From Calothrix membranacea FACHB-236 (GTDB lineage Bacteria > Cyanobacteriota > Cyanobacteriia > Cyanobacteriales > Nostocaceae), in contig NZ_JACJPX010000005.1 in assembly GCF_014696315.1 (NCBI RefSeq), positions 161,158-225,157 on the forward strand: a DNA stretch of 64,000 nt, written 5' to 3'. Below, in pieces: positions 28,660 through 38,496 of the stretch. The notes under the pieces were generated by a model. The model made no database searches. It saw only the letters and a program-made list of their open reading frames with translations, and had not been told where the DNA came from. How positions within the stretch are numbered: the first letter of the stretch is position 1; every line of letters begins with the position of its first letter. The position numbers and the translations under genes are program-made.

Positions 28660-29646
28660 TTATTTTTCTTTTTTACTTTTTATAGTCTGCTCAATCCATT
28701 GAATGACATCACGCCCTAGGTTGGTGTTATCTAATCTGTCAATTTCACGAATGCCAGTTGGGCTAGTAACGTTAACTTCGGTAAGGTAACCACCAATAAC
28801 ATCAATCCCTACAAAAATTAACCCGTCTTGGCGTAATTTTTCCGCTACTTGGGTACAGATTTCATGCTCTCTTGAGGTAATTTTAGTTGGAGCAACTGTC
28901 CCGCCTGCTGCCATATTATTGCGAAAGTCGCTGCCACTAGAAAGCCGATTCAGCGCACCTATTGGTTCTCCATTGAGTAAAATAATTCTCTTATCTCCCT
29001 CTTTAGCCTCTGGTAGGTAGGTTTGTACCATAACAGGCACTCGACCTTGAAAAGTACTTAGTTCAACAATGGAGTTAAAGTTGCGATCGCCTGATTGTAA
29101 AAATAAAATCCCTTCCCCAGCTTTGTTACCCAGTGGCTTGAGAACAGCAGCTCCTTTTGCCTCTACAAATTCTCGAATTACTTGCTTATCAGCACTAACA
29201 ATCGTTTCTGGAATAACATTGGTAAACTGAAGAGCATACATTTTTTCGTTTGCTCCTCGAATACCATTGGGACTATTAATTACTAGGGTTTTGTTTTGGT
29301 CAATATAATCCAGAACGTAAGTGGCAAAAAGGTAAGCATCATTTACTGGTGGATCTGTTCGCATCAATACAGCATCCATTGTTTCTAAGCAAGCAAAAGC
29401 CCGTTGGTCTAAGCTCAACTTGTACCAAGGATTAGCTGCAAAATAACGTCCATCTACCAACTCGACTGGTATTAGTTCTACCCGTTGTAAGATAGCCCAA
29501 GCTTTACCTTCTACGACACTCAACAGATTTGCCTGTGTTATCCATACTTCGTGTCCGAGGATTTGCGCTGCTTCCATCATGGCAACACTGGTGTCATGAC
29601 ATGGATCAAGCTGATGGATGGGATCAATAATAAAAGCTAGTTTCAC
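28660..29646 (-). CDS. gshB: Glutathione synthetase
   Basis: ATP-grasp enzyme that joins glycine to gamma-glutamylcysteine, the last step of glutathione synthesis. Family motifs are MDAVLMRTDPPVNDAYLFAT, NSPNGIRGANEKMYALQF, and GIDVIGGYLTEVNVTSPTGI near the C-terminus. I chose GTG 29646 (328 aa) with GAGG eight bases before it; an ATG at 29664 would add six residues. It follows a glutaredoxin gene on the same strand by about 120 bp, a functional pairing because glutaredoxin is reduced by glutathione. Confidence 0.94.
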   Translation of the reverse strand: MKLAFIIDPIHQLDPCHDTSVAMMEAAQILGHEVWITQANLLSVVEGKAWAILQRVELIPVELVDGRYFAANPWYKLSLDQRAFACLETMDAVLMRTDPPVNDAYLFATYVLDYIDQNKTLVINSPNGIRGANEKMYALQFTNVIPETIVSADKQVIREFVEAKGAAVLKPLGNKAGEGILFLQSGDRNFNSIVELSTFQGRVPVMVQTYLPEAKEGDKRIILLNGEPIGALNRLSSGSDFRNNMAAGGTVAPTKITSREHEICTQVAEKLRQDGLIFVGIDVIGGYLTEVNVTSPTGIREIDRLDNTNLGRDVIQWIEQTIKSKKEK

Positions 29647-29766
29647 GCTTTTTGCCTCAAGCATCAGGAAATTTAATGGTGTTCAATTTAAATTATCCCC
29701 TGATGTTCTGACTGATTTACACTTGCTGGTATTACTAACAAAGCGTAAATTCCAGACTGTCTGCAT

Positions 29767-30036
29767 CTAGAGGCTAGTAGCAGCAAGTAACTCATCTAAC
29801 TTTCCTTGCCTGTCTAACGCGTGAATATCATCACAACCACCAACATGATTGTCATTGATAAAAATTTGTGGCAAAGAGCGTCGTCCATTTGCTCTTTGTG
29901 ACATTTTATCTCTTGCATCCTCATCTCCGTCGATGCTGTATTCAATAAAATTCACCCCCTTTGTATTCAGCAAGTTTTTGGCACGGATACAAAATGGGCA
30001 AGTTCTCCAGGTATAAATTTCTACTTTAGCAGCCAT
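29767..30036 (-). CDS. grxC: Glutaredoxin 3
   Basis: 89-residue dithiol glutaredoxin with active site Cys13-Pro-Phe-Cys16 (RTCPFCIRAK), the cis-proline segment SLPQIF and the glutathione-binding GGCDDI. It reduces disulfides with glutathione. It lies upstream of gshB on the same strand. Confidence 0.95.
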   Translation of the reverse strand: MAAKVEIYTWRTCPFCIRAKNLLNTKGVNFIEYSIDGDEDARDKMSQRANGRRSLPQIFINDNHVGGCDDIHALDRQGKLDELLAATSL

Positions 30037-30548
30037 AACGTCCTCTATTTATTTGAATATTCTTCATTTTAGAACGTAGACACTAACTCTAGCTGCTTTA
30101 GCTAGTTTTGCTAACTACTAAAGTAGCTTTATGATTCACACAAATAAAGTTTAGTCAAAAGTCGTGAGACTCTTGACTAATTTAATGTTTGCACCAGTTT
30201 TCTTCATAAACCGAATCATAGTATACTTTAAATACTAGCTACCTCAGCAACTATACGGTGTTTATCTAACTTACATAATTTCATTTCAGTATAAATGGCT
30301 ATTATATTTATACATTTGTTTTTAGTAAAGAATACGGGTTTTTGCTTTGAGTTAATTCTATATATCATAAAATTAACAAATGAGCCTGACCCAAAAGATA
30401 GATAAATCAGGATTTTGGTAGTTTGTTTGTAGCTTTTATAAAATGTGCCGGATACTATAATTAAAATACTTAAGTAGCAATATTTACGCTTTTTGTTTGA
30501 TTTAGAGTATCCGGCACATCAACATCTTTAAAAGACGCAAAGTATAAT
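30037..30548. other. Intergenic region between PEP-CTERM gene and grxC
   Basis: About 510 bp, AT-rich. It holds the grxC promoter region and a 77-bp inverted-repeat structure described separately. No gene seen. Confidence 0.6.
30443..30519. repeat. 77-bp inverted-repeat element, 14-bp perfect arms
   Basis: ATGTGCCGGATACT (30443-30456) is exactly matched by AGTATCCGGCACAT (30506-30519) across 49 bp of AT-rich sequence. It lies 30 bp after the stop of the PEP-CTERM gene. It may act as an RNA hairpin that ends or stabilises that transcript, or be a tiny MITE; no flanking direct repeat is evident. Confidence 0.6.
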
Positions 30549-31403
30549 TTAAACCAAAAACCTCGGTTTATTTTTCAGTAATCCTGCGGCAATCACTGCC
30601 AAGAATCCAAGAGCTGCTGTTGTACTAGGTTCAGGTACTGTTTCGGCTGAGATTTGGCTGCTTCTGGCCAATAATTTAAAATCAGGGCCGTTAAAACTTT
30701 TATCTGCTGTTAGTTGAAGACCACTCAGAGAAGTAACTCCTAATTCTTGCAGTTTGACTCCCCATGAACCTACTTGCTGTTCGCCACCAATTTCCATAGT
30801 GTCAATTTGGAAGCCTGCATCGCCAAAAGTGGCTGAATTTAATGTAATTGCTGTACCAATTATTGTGTTATTAGCATCAAGTGCTTGAATTGTTAATTTA
30901 CTGTTCTTACCTCTTTCCCAAAAGAATAAGTTGTCTAGTCCAGTATTGTCTTGGGTGATATTAGAAGCAAACTTTAAGTTTATTTTGAATTTACCAGTGT
31001 CTTCGGTATCAATGATATTGTTTAAATTGTTGTTACCTAAGAAAGCAGCAACTTTAGCTCCATCAGTTGCATTACCTGCCTGTAAATCCTCCTGAACAAG
31101 TAAAGGAGAATTAGCTTTATCGCCTTTATCTGCACTAGCTGCACCTGTATTACCACCAGTGTAAACATCATTTTCTAAGATGCTAGCACTGGTGACAAAA
31201 TTGAAGTTGCTAAATGTTATTCCATTCTGAGTAATAGAATTTAGCAGAATATCACCTTTAGCAGCATCTGTACCTGTGAGGGCTGTAGTAAAATTACTTT
31301 GGAAGGTTGCAGCTTTAACAGCAGGAGAAAAAGCTAATAATGTTCCAAAAGATAAAAAGACAAAAGTGGAAATATGGTGAATTTTCATAGTTTTTGTTAC
31401 CAT
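30549..31403 (-). CDS. PEP-CTERM sorting domain exported protein
   Basis: The N-terminal signal peptide (ISTFVFLSFGTLLAFSPAVKA) is followed by about 220 residues of a beta-rich, Asn/Thr-rich secreted domain. The C-terminus has the PEP-CTERM signal: VPEPSTTAALGFLAVIAAG, then basic residues. Such proteins are sorted and cleaved by exosortase and usually end up in the envelope or extracellular matrix. I chose ATG 31403; an upstream GTG (31412) or the ATG at 31388 are also possible. The exact function is unknown. Confidence 0.85.
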   Translation of the reverse strand: MVTKTMKIHHISTFVFLSFGTLLAFSPAVKAATFQSNFTTALTGTDAAKGDILLNSITQNGITFSNFNFVTSASILENDVYTGGNTGAASADKGDKANSPLLVQEDLQAGNATDGAKVAAFLGNNNLNNIIDTEDTGKFKINLKFASNITQDNTGLDNLFFWERGKNSKLTIQALDANNTIIGTAITLNSATFGDAGFQIDTMEIGGEQQVGSWGVKLQELGVTSLSGLQLTADKSFNGPDFKLLARSSQISAETVPEPSTTAALGFLAVIAAGLLKNKPRFLV

Positions 31404-32036
31404 GTTGAACACTCAAATGCTATTGCCTTACTTCAATTAACAAGTAAGATAATTTTGAAATTTATTGCTAGCCAGTAATCGCTGAGCTTAGTTAGCCAAG
31501 CTTTTATTCATCTGCTAGTTCACATAGCGACAAATGCACTCAATGATGATTGGATGATCAAACCTTATATACATATAAAATGCCACATATTATGTCTATT
31601 AGTACATCGGTTATCCACATATTTTATAAAATTAATTTGAAATTAATAGAGTAATTTTTATATGTATTTATATGGTAAATAGTAATTTCACTGAGGAAAG
31701 AAATGGGGATAAATCAGTAATAGAACGGCAGCCTTTATAAAAACAAAATTTAATTAATATTATAAAAATAATTTCGACTTTGAGATATATAATGCCTAAA
31801 AACATTGTATATAGGCTTGATAGTTCATTTTATTAAGCTTAAATATGCCTCTAGCTGAATTATTGCTGTTACCTAACTCTAGAGCAAAAATCCAGGATGT
31901 AGATAATTCTCGTCTAGCTGAAGCCAAATATCTTGCAGTGTTTAATTCTGTGGTTTGCCTACAAAAATTGCTTGTGCTTTATAATTAATTATTGTTCTAG
32001 GAACAAGTTAAAAAAGCAATTCTTTCCCTATAGTAT
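31404..32036. other. Intergenic region, about 630 bp
   Basis: AT-rich. A 47-codon frame at 31845-31988 (begins MPLAELLLLPNSRAK) is too short and unsupported to call. It contains the upstream region of the PEP-CTERM gene. Confidence 0.5.
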
Positions 32037-32699
32037 TTACACTGAATTAACTGCACGGTTAACCCAGCCATTAATGGTAAAACGGCTATCGGCAAAAACG
32101 TTAGAAGGGCAATTAACAAGAAGTACTTCATGCATATAGCGGCTGAGGAAAAAGACAATACTATTGTTGCGAGGCTCGATTGTGGTGAATGATTCGGAGT
32201 TTACATAAAAGTTATTGATGATTTTGCTATCGTATATCAGCAACTCGCCACCAGAGAATTGCTTAGGTTCTCGATAAAAATAATAAACGAAAGTTATTTC
32301 TCTGAAAGATGTTTCTGGGCTGCCGTTATCATTATGGATTTTGAAATAATTCCCATCATTATGTGCGGTTAGTTGGCTTTCAATATAGGATATAGGGAAT
32401 GCTGGTAAACCTAATCTACTAACTACATCAGGCATAAGCGATTTTATGCGTGAGATGATTAGCTCAGAATACTCAGGAAATGAGTAAAGCACTGTTGATT
32501 GACGGTAATTAATCTCGTTAGTGGAAGTTGTAGTACAAACAAACTGTGATTCTCGTTCGAGAACATAGTTAAGTAACAGTTGATGTTCTGCTGCGGTTAA
32601 AAAGTTATCTATTTGAAGGTAGGTAGAGGGTAAAACATCAAGAGTTGGAGCCTTAAGTGCCTGTATTTCCGTGATTGAAAGTTGGGATTCTGTACTCAT
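32037..32699 (-). CDS. 2-oxoglutarate/Fe(II)-dependent oxygenase, prolyl-4-hydroxylase type
   Basis: 220-residue protein with the double-stranded beta-helix iron site: His122-x-Asp124 (KIHNDN), His190 (RYMHEV), and Arg206 (SRFTINGW) for the 2-oxoglutarate carboxylate. The strand FVYYFYREPKQFSGGELLIY is typical of the P4H/PhyH-like group. It hydroxylates an unknown protein or small molecule. It lies downstream of hflX but is separated from it by a strong terminator hairpin, so it is probably transcribed on its own. Confidence 0.88.
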   Translation of the reverse strand: MSTESQLSITEIQALKAPTLDVLPSTYLQIDNFLTAAEHQLLLNYVLERESQFVCTTTSTNEINYRQSTVLYSFPEYSELIISRIKSLMPDVVSRLGLPAFPISYIESQLTAHNDGNYFKIHNDNGSPETSFREITFVYYFYREPKQFSGGELLIYDSKIINNFYVNSESFTTIEPRNNSIVFFLSRYMHEVLLVNCPSNVFADSRFTINGWVNRAVNSV

Positions 32700-32718
32700 A
32701 ATTATTTTCTATGTAAGA

Positions 32719-32752
32719 TAAAAAGCCGTAGTTATAATGACTACGGCTTTTT
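32719..32752 (-). terminator. Intrinsic terminator of hflX
   Basis: AAAAGCCGTAGT-TATAATG-ACTACGGCTTTTT is a perfect 12-bp stem with T-runs on both strands. It lies 36 bp after the hflX stop and ends that minus-strand transcript before the 2OG oxygenase gene. Confidence 0.88.
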
Positions 32753-32787
32753 GCGGCAAAAGACAAAATTTACTTGATTTTTAGTAT

Positions 32788-34350
32788 TTACCGAGAGTCA
32801 ACAGCGTATTGAATTAGCTGCGTTAATCGATGGCGTAGGGTTTCTAGTCCCAAGCGCTGACTAGCAGAAATAAATACAGCTAGGGGAAACTCTTCCCGTG
32901 CTAAAGCGAGGGTTTCGCTACTGACTTGATCGATTTTGTTAAAAGCCACTAATGCTGGGCCTGGAGTTACTGGCATTTGGGCGAGGATTTCTCTAACTGC
33001 GCGAATATGGCTTAACCACGCTGGATGAGACAAATCAACCAAATGCAGTAAAGCATCAGCTTCTGTAACTTCCTCTAAGGTAGCGCGGAAGGCATCCATT
33101 AAGGAGGCAGGCAATTCATTTATGAACCCTACAGTATCTGTCAGCAGAATCTCTTGGGTTGCACCTGTCTCAGCATCAGAAATTACCAGACGACGCGTGG
33201 TAGGGTCAAGAGTAGCAAATAATTGGTCTGCTGTATAAACTTCGGCGTTAGTCAGGGCATTGAGCAAAGTAGATTTGCCAGCATTGGTATAACCAACCAA
33301 AGCCACTGAGGGAACTTCCCGATGTTGTCGGCGTTGCCGTAGGCGGGAACGATGTGCTTGCAACTGGTTGACTTCTTGTTGCAAGCGAGAAATACGCCTT
33401 TGAATAGCACGACGTTCAGTTTCTAGTTTGGTTTCACCAGGGCCCCGAGTCCCAATACCACCGCCTAATCGAGACATCGCCTGACCTCTACCAGTTAGTC
33501 GCGGCAGCATATACTCAAGTTGTGCCAGTTCTACTTGTAACTTACCAGCACCAGACTGAGCCCGTTGAGCAAAGATATCTAAAATTACTTCGGTGCGGTC
33601 TACTACCCGGACACCAATTTGGGCTTCTAGGTTACGGACTTGGGCTGGTGAAAGGTCGCGGTCAAATACAACTAGATTTGCTCCTAAAGTTTGGGCAGTT
33701 AAGGCAACTTCTTGAACTTTACCTTCACCAACTACTGTTTGGGGATGAATACGCGATCGCTTTTGTTGTACTGTCTGTACTACATCGCCCCCAGCTGTAT
33801 CTACCAAGCGCGCCAATTCTGCTAAGGTGTCTTGGAATTGTAGTGGAGTCATTTCATCGGTCATCACTCCGACAATTAGCACGCGATCGTGGTCAACATC
33901 TACTTCCTGGGCAACAAATTCTCGCTGGAATTCTGCTTCTAGATTTTCTACTAAATCAATAAAGTCTTGTTGTGCCACTTCCTCCAAACTCAAAGGTGCT
34001 GATACACTCCAGCTTGGAGATTGAATATTGTTAGACCCATTCTTTAATAGAGCAGGGCTAGTAATAAGAGTGCGAGAATCTTGGGGTGTCAAGTGAGCTA
34101 AATAAGCTTCTTTTACATACCCAGCAGCACCACCACCTCGGCGTGTAAATCCTGTCCCAGTAATATTAAGTACAACTAGGACATCTAAGCGTTGAAGGGC
34201 CATAGCTGTCAGTGCCGCCTCATTAGGTGGTTCTGGCTTCAAATGAGTGGCTATACAACGAATACCGCTAAGTCGTTCTGCACCATAACGGGGCAATTCT
34301 AGCGGTGGGATTTGTGTTTGACGCGGTGTGCCTACCCCCACACGAATCAC
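32788..34350 (-). CDS. hflX: GTPase HflX (N-terminus likely extends upstream)
   Basis: Ribosome-associated GTPase that splits stalled or stressed ribosomes. The HflX domain (GVMTDEMTPLQFQDTLAEL, then VGEGKVQEVALTAQTLGANL) is followed by the glycine-rich linker GGIGTRGPGETKLETERR and the G domain: G1 GYTNAGKST (about 352), G3 DTVGF, G4 NKID. The coordinates use the first standard start, GTG 34350 (520 aa). The same frame stays open for about 68 more codons upstream (to 34554) and reads ETPIETIYGNLQGLKSSQLK, which I recognise as normal HflX N-terminus in cyanobacteria, but without ATG, GTG or TTG. Confidence 0.93.
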   Translation of the reverse strand: MIRVGVGTPRQTQIPPLELPRYGAERLSGIRCIATHLKPEPPNEAALTAMALQRLDVLVVLNITGTGFTRRGGGAAGYVKEAYLAHLTPQDSRTLITSPALLKNGSNNIQSPSWSVSAPLSLEEVAQQDFIDLVENLEAEFQREFVAQEVDVDHDRVLIVGVMTDEMTPLQFQDTLAELARLVDTAGGDVVQTVQQKRSRIHPQTVVGEGKVQEVALTAQTLGANLVVFDRDLSPAQVRNLEAQIGVRVVDRTEVILDIFAQRAQSGAGKLQVELAQLEYMLPRLTGRGQAMSRLGGGIGTRGPGETKLETERRAIQRRISRLQQEVNQLQAHRSRLRQRRQHREVPSVALVGYTNAGKSTLLNALTNAEVYTADQLFATLDPTTRRLVISDAETGATQEILLTDTVGFINELPASLMDAFRATLEEVTEADALLHLVDLSHPAWLSHIRAVREILAQMPVTPGPALVAFNKIDQVSSETLALAREEFPLAVFISASQRLGLETLRHRLTQLIQYAVDSR

Positions 34351-34631
34351 TTGTCCACGACGGTTGAGGTAGGCACATATAGGCTGATTGAGTTCTGTAC
34401 TAATTGCTGCCAGACGCTGAGAAAAATCGGACGTACTAATGCTATCGCCCGGTATGCGCTGGTGATACAGCCGCTGTAGTTGTTTTAGCTGGCTGGACTT
34501 TAAACCTTGGAGATTTCCGTAGATAGTCTCTATAGGCGTTTCTGACCAGTAAATGGTCCCCCGAATCCTTCTGTGTTTATTTTACAACATCCCTAAGGTT
34601 CAAAACTATATCTTTAGGGGGTTGCATAGCG

Positions 34632-34665
34632 GTATCATCACATTTTTTGCGTAATGTGATGATAC
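34632..34665. repeat. Perfect 12-bp inverted repeat between hflX and the 65-aa gene
   Basis: GTATCATCACAT-TTTTTGCGTA-ATGTGATGATAC, a perfect palindrome with a 10-bp loop in the divergent promoter region. It could be an operator for a dimeric regulator or an RNA hairpin. Confidence 0.55.
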
Positions 34666-34750
34666 TTTCATGTTATAATTCCATCCCCATGAGGGTAATC
34701 AGGTAAAATTGGTAGTGCCTGATAGAATATTTTAATTTAGTGTGATTTTT

Positions 34751-34939
34751 ATGACTGACTCAACAGAAAATTGGTATGTAGTTAAGCGTCCTGCTGGTCA
34801 TTGCGATATAATATCCAACTTAGATGTAGAGAAAACTCATCCAGACATCACAGAACAGTGGGGCCCGTTTAATTCCCAAGGTGATGCGATCGCGCGTCGT
34901 ATAGGATTAATTAGGGCTGGCAAATGCCAACCTCAATAA
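34751..34939 (+). CDS. Small conserved protein, 62 aa
   Basis: Compact soluble protein starting MTDSTENWYVVKRPAGHCDI and containing EQWGPFNSQGDAIARRIGLI. It resembles small DUF-type proteins common in cyanobacteria, but I cannot name it. I chose ATG 34751 over GTG 34742 as the more usual start. It contains a HIP1 site in frame and is convergent with ctpA. Confidence 0.7.
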   Translation: MTDSTENWYVVKRPAGHCDIISNLDVEKTHPDITEQWGPFNSQGDAIARRIGLIRAGKCQPQ

Positions 34940-35015
34940 AGAGGACTGGGGATTAGGTATTGGGAATCCCTCAAATCTTAAAAAAATTGCTTCCCAGTCC
35001 ACAGATGATTTTTAT

Positions 35016-36299
35016 TTAATTTTTCTCGGCACTTGTGGTACCTTTAGCAGCAATTTGTTTGCCTAACACTTCTACTGCTTTGGCATATTGCAAGTCTTCT
35101 AAGGTTGCGAGTTTGTCACGTTCGCGGAGCCACAAATCCTGTCTTTGAGCATCGGTCAATTCGACTTTCACATCAGGATCAATGCCGTGTTTGTTAATAT
35201 CTTTACCACTGGGTGTGTGGTATTTAGCAATTGTTACCGCTAATCCTGAGCCATCTTCTAGGGGGCGTACCGATTGTACCAAGCCCTTACCAAAGGTTTG
35301 AGTGCCTACCAAAGTAGCACGTTTGTTGTCTTGTAATGCGCCTGAGAGAATTTCACTAGCGCTGGCTGAACCTTTATCGACTAAAACCACCATCGGCTTA
35401 TCTGTTAAGGCACGTCCATTAGCTACTTCTCGCTCTTGTTCACCTTGGCGATCGATAGTAGAGACTATTGTCCCTTTATCTAGCCACATCCGCGCAATTT
35501 CTACACTGGAGAATAGTAAACCACCAGGATTGCCACGCAAATCTAAGACATAACCCACCACTTTTTTGGTTTCCAAATCCTTGATGGCTTGTTGCATTTC
35601 CTTGCCAGCATTAGCGCTGAATTGATTCAGACGGATGTAGCCAAGGTTACCAACAGGGCTAGTTTTTTGTGAATATTTAACGGGATGAATTTCAATTCTT
35701 GCCCGTGTAATTTCAAAATCTTTAGTTTGACCGCTACGTCTAATAGTTAATTTTACTTTTGTACCAGCAGCACCTCGAATTAATGATACTGCTTGGTTGG
35801 TATCCATTCCTTGAGTACTTTTACCATCAATTTTGAGAATTTCATCCTTAGATAAAATCCCCGCTTTAAAAGCAGGGGTATCTTCTATAGGAGCAATCAC
35901 AACTAGCTGCTTGGTTTTTTCGTCTTGACTAATTGTGATACCAATACCTGTGAGTTCTCCAGAAGTATCCACTTGCATATTTTTGAATTCTTCTGGGTCC
36001 ATAAACCGGGTGTAGGGGTCATCTAGCTTTTTGAGCATTTCCCGGATGGACTTATATGCTTCCTTTTTATTACTGTAGGACTTATTTAAATATTCTTTCC
36101 GTACAGCCTGCCAATCTACCTGGTTAAAAGTAGCGTCTACGTATTGGCGCTGAACAACTTGCCAAACCTCATCTATCAATTCCTTGGGACTGTTATTTAA
36201 AGCCTGACCTCGTGAGTGAATGCCCAGGCTTGTAATAGCAATAGTTGAGAGCGTCACTGCCGTAGCACCCAAAACCAGCTTACTTTTTGTAATCACCAT
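35016..36299 (-). CDS. ctpB: Carboxyl-terminal processing protease
   Basis: S41-family serine protease, 427 aa. It has an N-terminal signal/anchor (LVLGATAVTLSTIAITSLGI), a PDZ domain at about 110-190 (GELTGIGITISQ to RGAAGTKVKLTIRR), and a catalytic Ser-Lys dyad at Ser313 (GSASASEIL) and Lys338 (TFGKGLVQ). Members act in the lumen or periplasm; CtpA is the one that trims the D1 precursor. Several paralogues exist in cyanobacteria, so which one this is (A, B or C) is not certain. Confidence 0.9.
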   Translation of the reverse strand: MVITKSKLVLGATAVTLSTIAITSLGIHSRGQALNNSPKELIDEVWQVVQRQYVDATFNQVDWQAVRKEYLNKSYSNKKEAYKSIREMLKKLDDPYTRFMDPEEFKNMQVDTSGELTGIGITISQDEKTKQLVVIAPIEDTPAFKAGILSKDEILKIDGKSTQGMDTNQAVSLIRGAAGTKVKLTIRRSGQTKDFEITRARIEIHPVKYSQKTSPVGNLGYIRLNQFSANAGKEMQQAIKDLETKKVVGYVLDLRGNPGGLLFSSVEIARMWLDKGTIVSTIDRQGEQEREVANGRALTDKPMVVLVDKGSASASEILSGALQDNKRATLVGTQTFGKGLVQSVRPLEDGSGLAVTIAKYHTPSGKDINKHGIDPDVKVELTDAQRQDLWLRERDKLATLEDLQYAKAVEVLGKQIAAKGTTSAEKN

Positions 36300-36412
36300 A
36301 ATGACAGCTGCGCCAGAGGAAAAATTTTTGTAGTCAGTATGCCCAATCTAACACAGGGTATCACTGTAACAGACGAGCATGTATTCTTATTACAGCAAAA
36401 TACTTGGCAATC

Positions 36413-36433
36413 CGGCGACCTTTGTGGTCGCCG
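36413..36433 (-). terminator. Hairpin downstream of ispG
   Basis: CGGCGACC-TTTGT-GGTCGCCG, a perfect 8-bp GC-rich stem 12 bp after the ispG stop. It lacks a T-run, so termination is plausible but not typical. Confidence 0.45.
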
Positions 36434-36444
36434 TTACGCAAATC

Positions 36445-37671
36445 TTAAGGATCTACCCAACGCCCATCGGATTTGATGAGGTTAATTAATTCCTCTACTC
36501 CTTTATCTTCTGGGACTTTTTTGATTTCCTCTCTGCCACGATATAAAGAAATATAACCAGGAGTCTTGCCTACATAGCCATAGTCTGCATCTGCCATTTC
36601 GCCAGGGCCGTTGACAATACAACCCATAACTGCGATGTCTAGGCCTGTTAAGTGTTTGGTTGCTTCTCGAACTTTGTGCAGGACTTCTTCCAAGTTAAAT
36701 AAGGTACGTCCACAGGAAGGGCAGGCTACGTACTCTACCATAGTTTTTCGCAAGCCTAAGGCTTGCAGTATGCTATAGCAGACGGGAATTTCCTTTTCTG
36801 GTGATTCTGTGAGTGAGACTCGAATTGTATCGCCAATGCCATCAGCTAATAATGTGGCAATACCTGCTGTAGACTTGATTCGTCCGTATTCTCCATCTCC
36901 AGCTTCTGTGACACCTAAATGTAAGGGATAATCCATACCTAGCTCATCCATGCGTTTGGCCATGAGACGATAGGCAGCTACCATGACTGGTACGCGTGAA
37001 GCCTTCATGGAAATTACCAAATTGTGGAAGTTGAGAGATTCACAAATGCGAATGAATTCTAAAGCTGATTCCACCATTCCCTCTGGAGTATCGCCATAGG
37101 TAAATAACATCCTCTCAGCTAGAGAACCATGATTTACCCCAATTCGCATAGCCTTACCTTGATCTCTCAACGAGACTACCAAAGGTTCTAGGGTTTCGCG
37201 AATTTTTTCGCCAATTTCATCAAACTCTGCTTTGGTGTATTCACTTCTATTAGTATTTGGCTTTTCAAACACATACAACCCCGGATTAATCCGTACTTTT
37301 TCGATGTGCTTGGCAACTTCCAAAGCTATTTTCATACCGTTGTGATGTACATCAGCAACTATGGGTACGTCTCGGTATGTTTTAATGAGTTTTTGCTTAA
37401 TTTCCGCTAAAGCTTTGGCATGAGCCAGACTAGGGACAGTAACACGGACAATTTCGCAACCAATTTCGTGCAAACGACGAATAGCTGCTACGGAACCATC
37501 GATATCTAGGGTATCTTCATTGATCATCGACTGTACTACCACAGGGTAGCCACCCCCAACGATGACATCTCCCACTTTGACTGGACGAGTTTTGCGCCGC
37601 TTAATTGTGGTATCAAAGTTAGGTTCACTAGATGTGGTGTTTACAGTTGTAACTGTGGGCAGAGTTTGCAT
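36445..37671 (-). CDS. ispG: 4-hydroxy-3-methylbut-2-enyl diphosphate synthase
   Basis: Iron-sulfur enzyme (GcpE) of the MEP isoprenoid pathway; converts methylerythritol cyclodiphosphate to HMBPP. In oxygenic phototrophs the electron donor is ferredoxin. 4Fe-4S ligands are in [10 protein letters not shown] and [11 protein letters not shown]. The TIM-barrel part has [20 protein letters not shown] and [15 protein letters not shown] chose ATG 37671 (408 aa), the usual N-terminus [10 protein letters not shown]; an in-frame TTG at 37716 would add 15 residues. ispD, an earlier step of the pathway, lies 6 kb away. Confidence 0.96.
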   Translation of the reverse strand: MQTLPTVTTVNTTSSEPNFDTTIKRRKTRPVKVGDVIVGGGYPVVVQSMINEDTLDIDGSVAAIRRLHEIGCEIVRVTVPSLAHAKALAEIKQKLIKTYRDVPIVADVHHNGMKIALEVAKHIEKVRINPGLYVFEKPNTNRSEYTKAEFDEIGEKIRETLEPLVVSLRDQGKAMRIGVNHGSLAERMLFTYGDTPEGMVESALEFIRICESLNFHNLVISMKASRVPVMVAAYRLMAKRMDELGMDYPLHLGVTEAGDGEYGRIKSTAGIATLLADGIGDTIRVSLTESPEKEIPVCYSILQALGLRKTMVEYVACPSCGRTLFNLEEVLHKVREATKHLTGLDIAVMGCIVNGPGEMADADYGYVGKTPGYISLYRGREEIKKVPEDKGVEELINLIKSDGRWVDP

Positions 37672-38080
37672 AACCTCATTAGGTAAATTTGCTGTAGCGA
37701 AAATATCAAATTTCAAAATCTCTGTTTCTCAGATTGCCACAGCTGGGGCGCTTTTGGTCAATTAGGGTGCAAAAAAAAAGAATGTGAGATAGGGGAAGAA
37801 ATAAAGAAGATTTATCGATTTTTGTTGCTCGCGAAAATAGCCTATTGACAGGGCTTTGACCTTCGATAGGAGTTAGTTTATTACTGAGTTATAAATAATA
37901 TCATTAATGCCAATTATTTTATCAAATTAGCTTTCATAGTTTTTATTTATGAGATGCATCAAGAAGCAGCTTTAATTACCAGGGGATTTTACGAGTATAT
38001 AATTAACTAATTCCCCAACTGAGGATGAAATTAATTAACAGATTATTCATTAAGATTTTAAGTATCAACATCTATCTCAT
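37672..38080. other. Intergenic region upstream of ispG
   Basis: About 410 bp, AT-rich, containing the ispG promoter region. No gene recognised. Confidence 0.5.
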
Positions 38081-38317
38081 TTAATATTGATTCATCATAT
38101 TCTCAGAGAAATCAACTATTTCCTCCTCATTTTCGTTTTTATATTGAATAATCTCTGCAACTTTATTGTTTTGCATTTTGGTATGAAAGAACATAGCATC
38201 AACCAGATATCTACATTGCAAATAAGTATCACGTAAGTCTGTGTTAGATAGATTACACTTTCTCAAATTTGTGCCTCTTAAGTTACTATCCTTTAAATTA
38301 CTATCACTTAAATTCAC
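38081..38317 (-). CDS. Short pentapeptide-repeat protein, 78 aa
   Basis: The first 40 residues are pentapeptide repeats (NLSDSNLKDSNLRGTNLRK, A(D/N)LXX pattern). The tail is acidic (NENEEEIVDFSENMM). Pentapeptide proteins usually have many more repeats, so this may be the truncated remnant of a longer gene or a small solo form. The start sits in AT-rich sequence with a weak ribosome site. Confidence 0.5.
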   Translation of the reverse strand: MNLSDSNLKDSNLRGTNLRKCNLSNTDLRDTYLQCRYLVDAMFFHTKMQNNKVAEIIQYKNENEEEIVDFSENMMNQY

Positions 38318-38496
38318 ACTCTTTATAATACAAATATACTATTAAGACTATCCACTAAAAAAATGAAACGCGATCACTCCTGGTTAAGGTGATGAGAATC
38401 GTCCACTGCTGAATTTCTATAAGTCGGCTAAGCTAAGGGAATTACACAGGTGATCGCTCTCAAAAATTATTACATTAAATTTCATCCAGTCTCAGT

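Noticed and set aside
31845..31988. 47-codon frame starting MPLAELLLLPNSRAK
   Set aside because: Looks mildly gene-like but too short, without a family or clear ribosome site.
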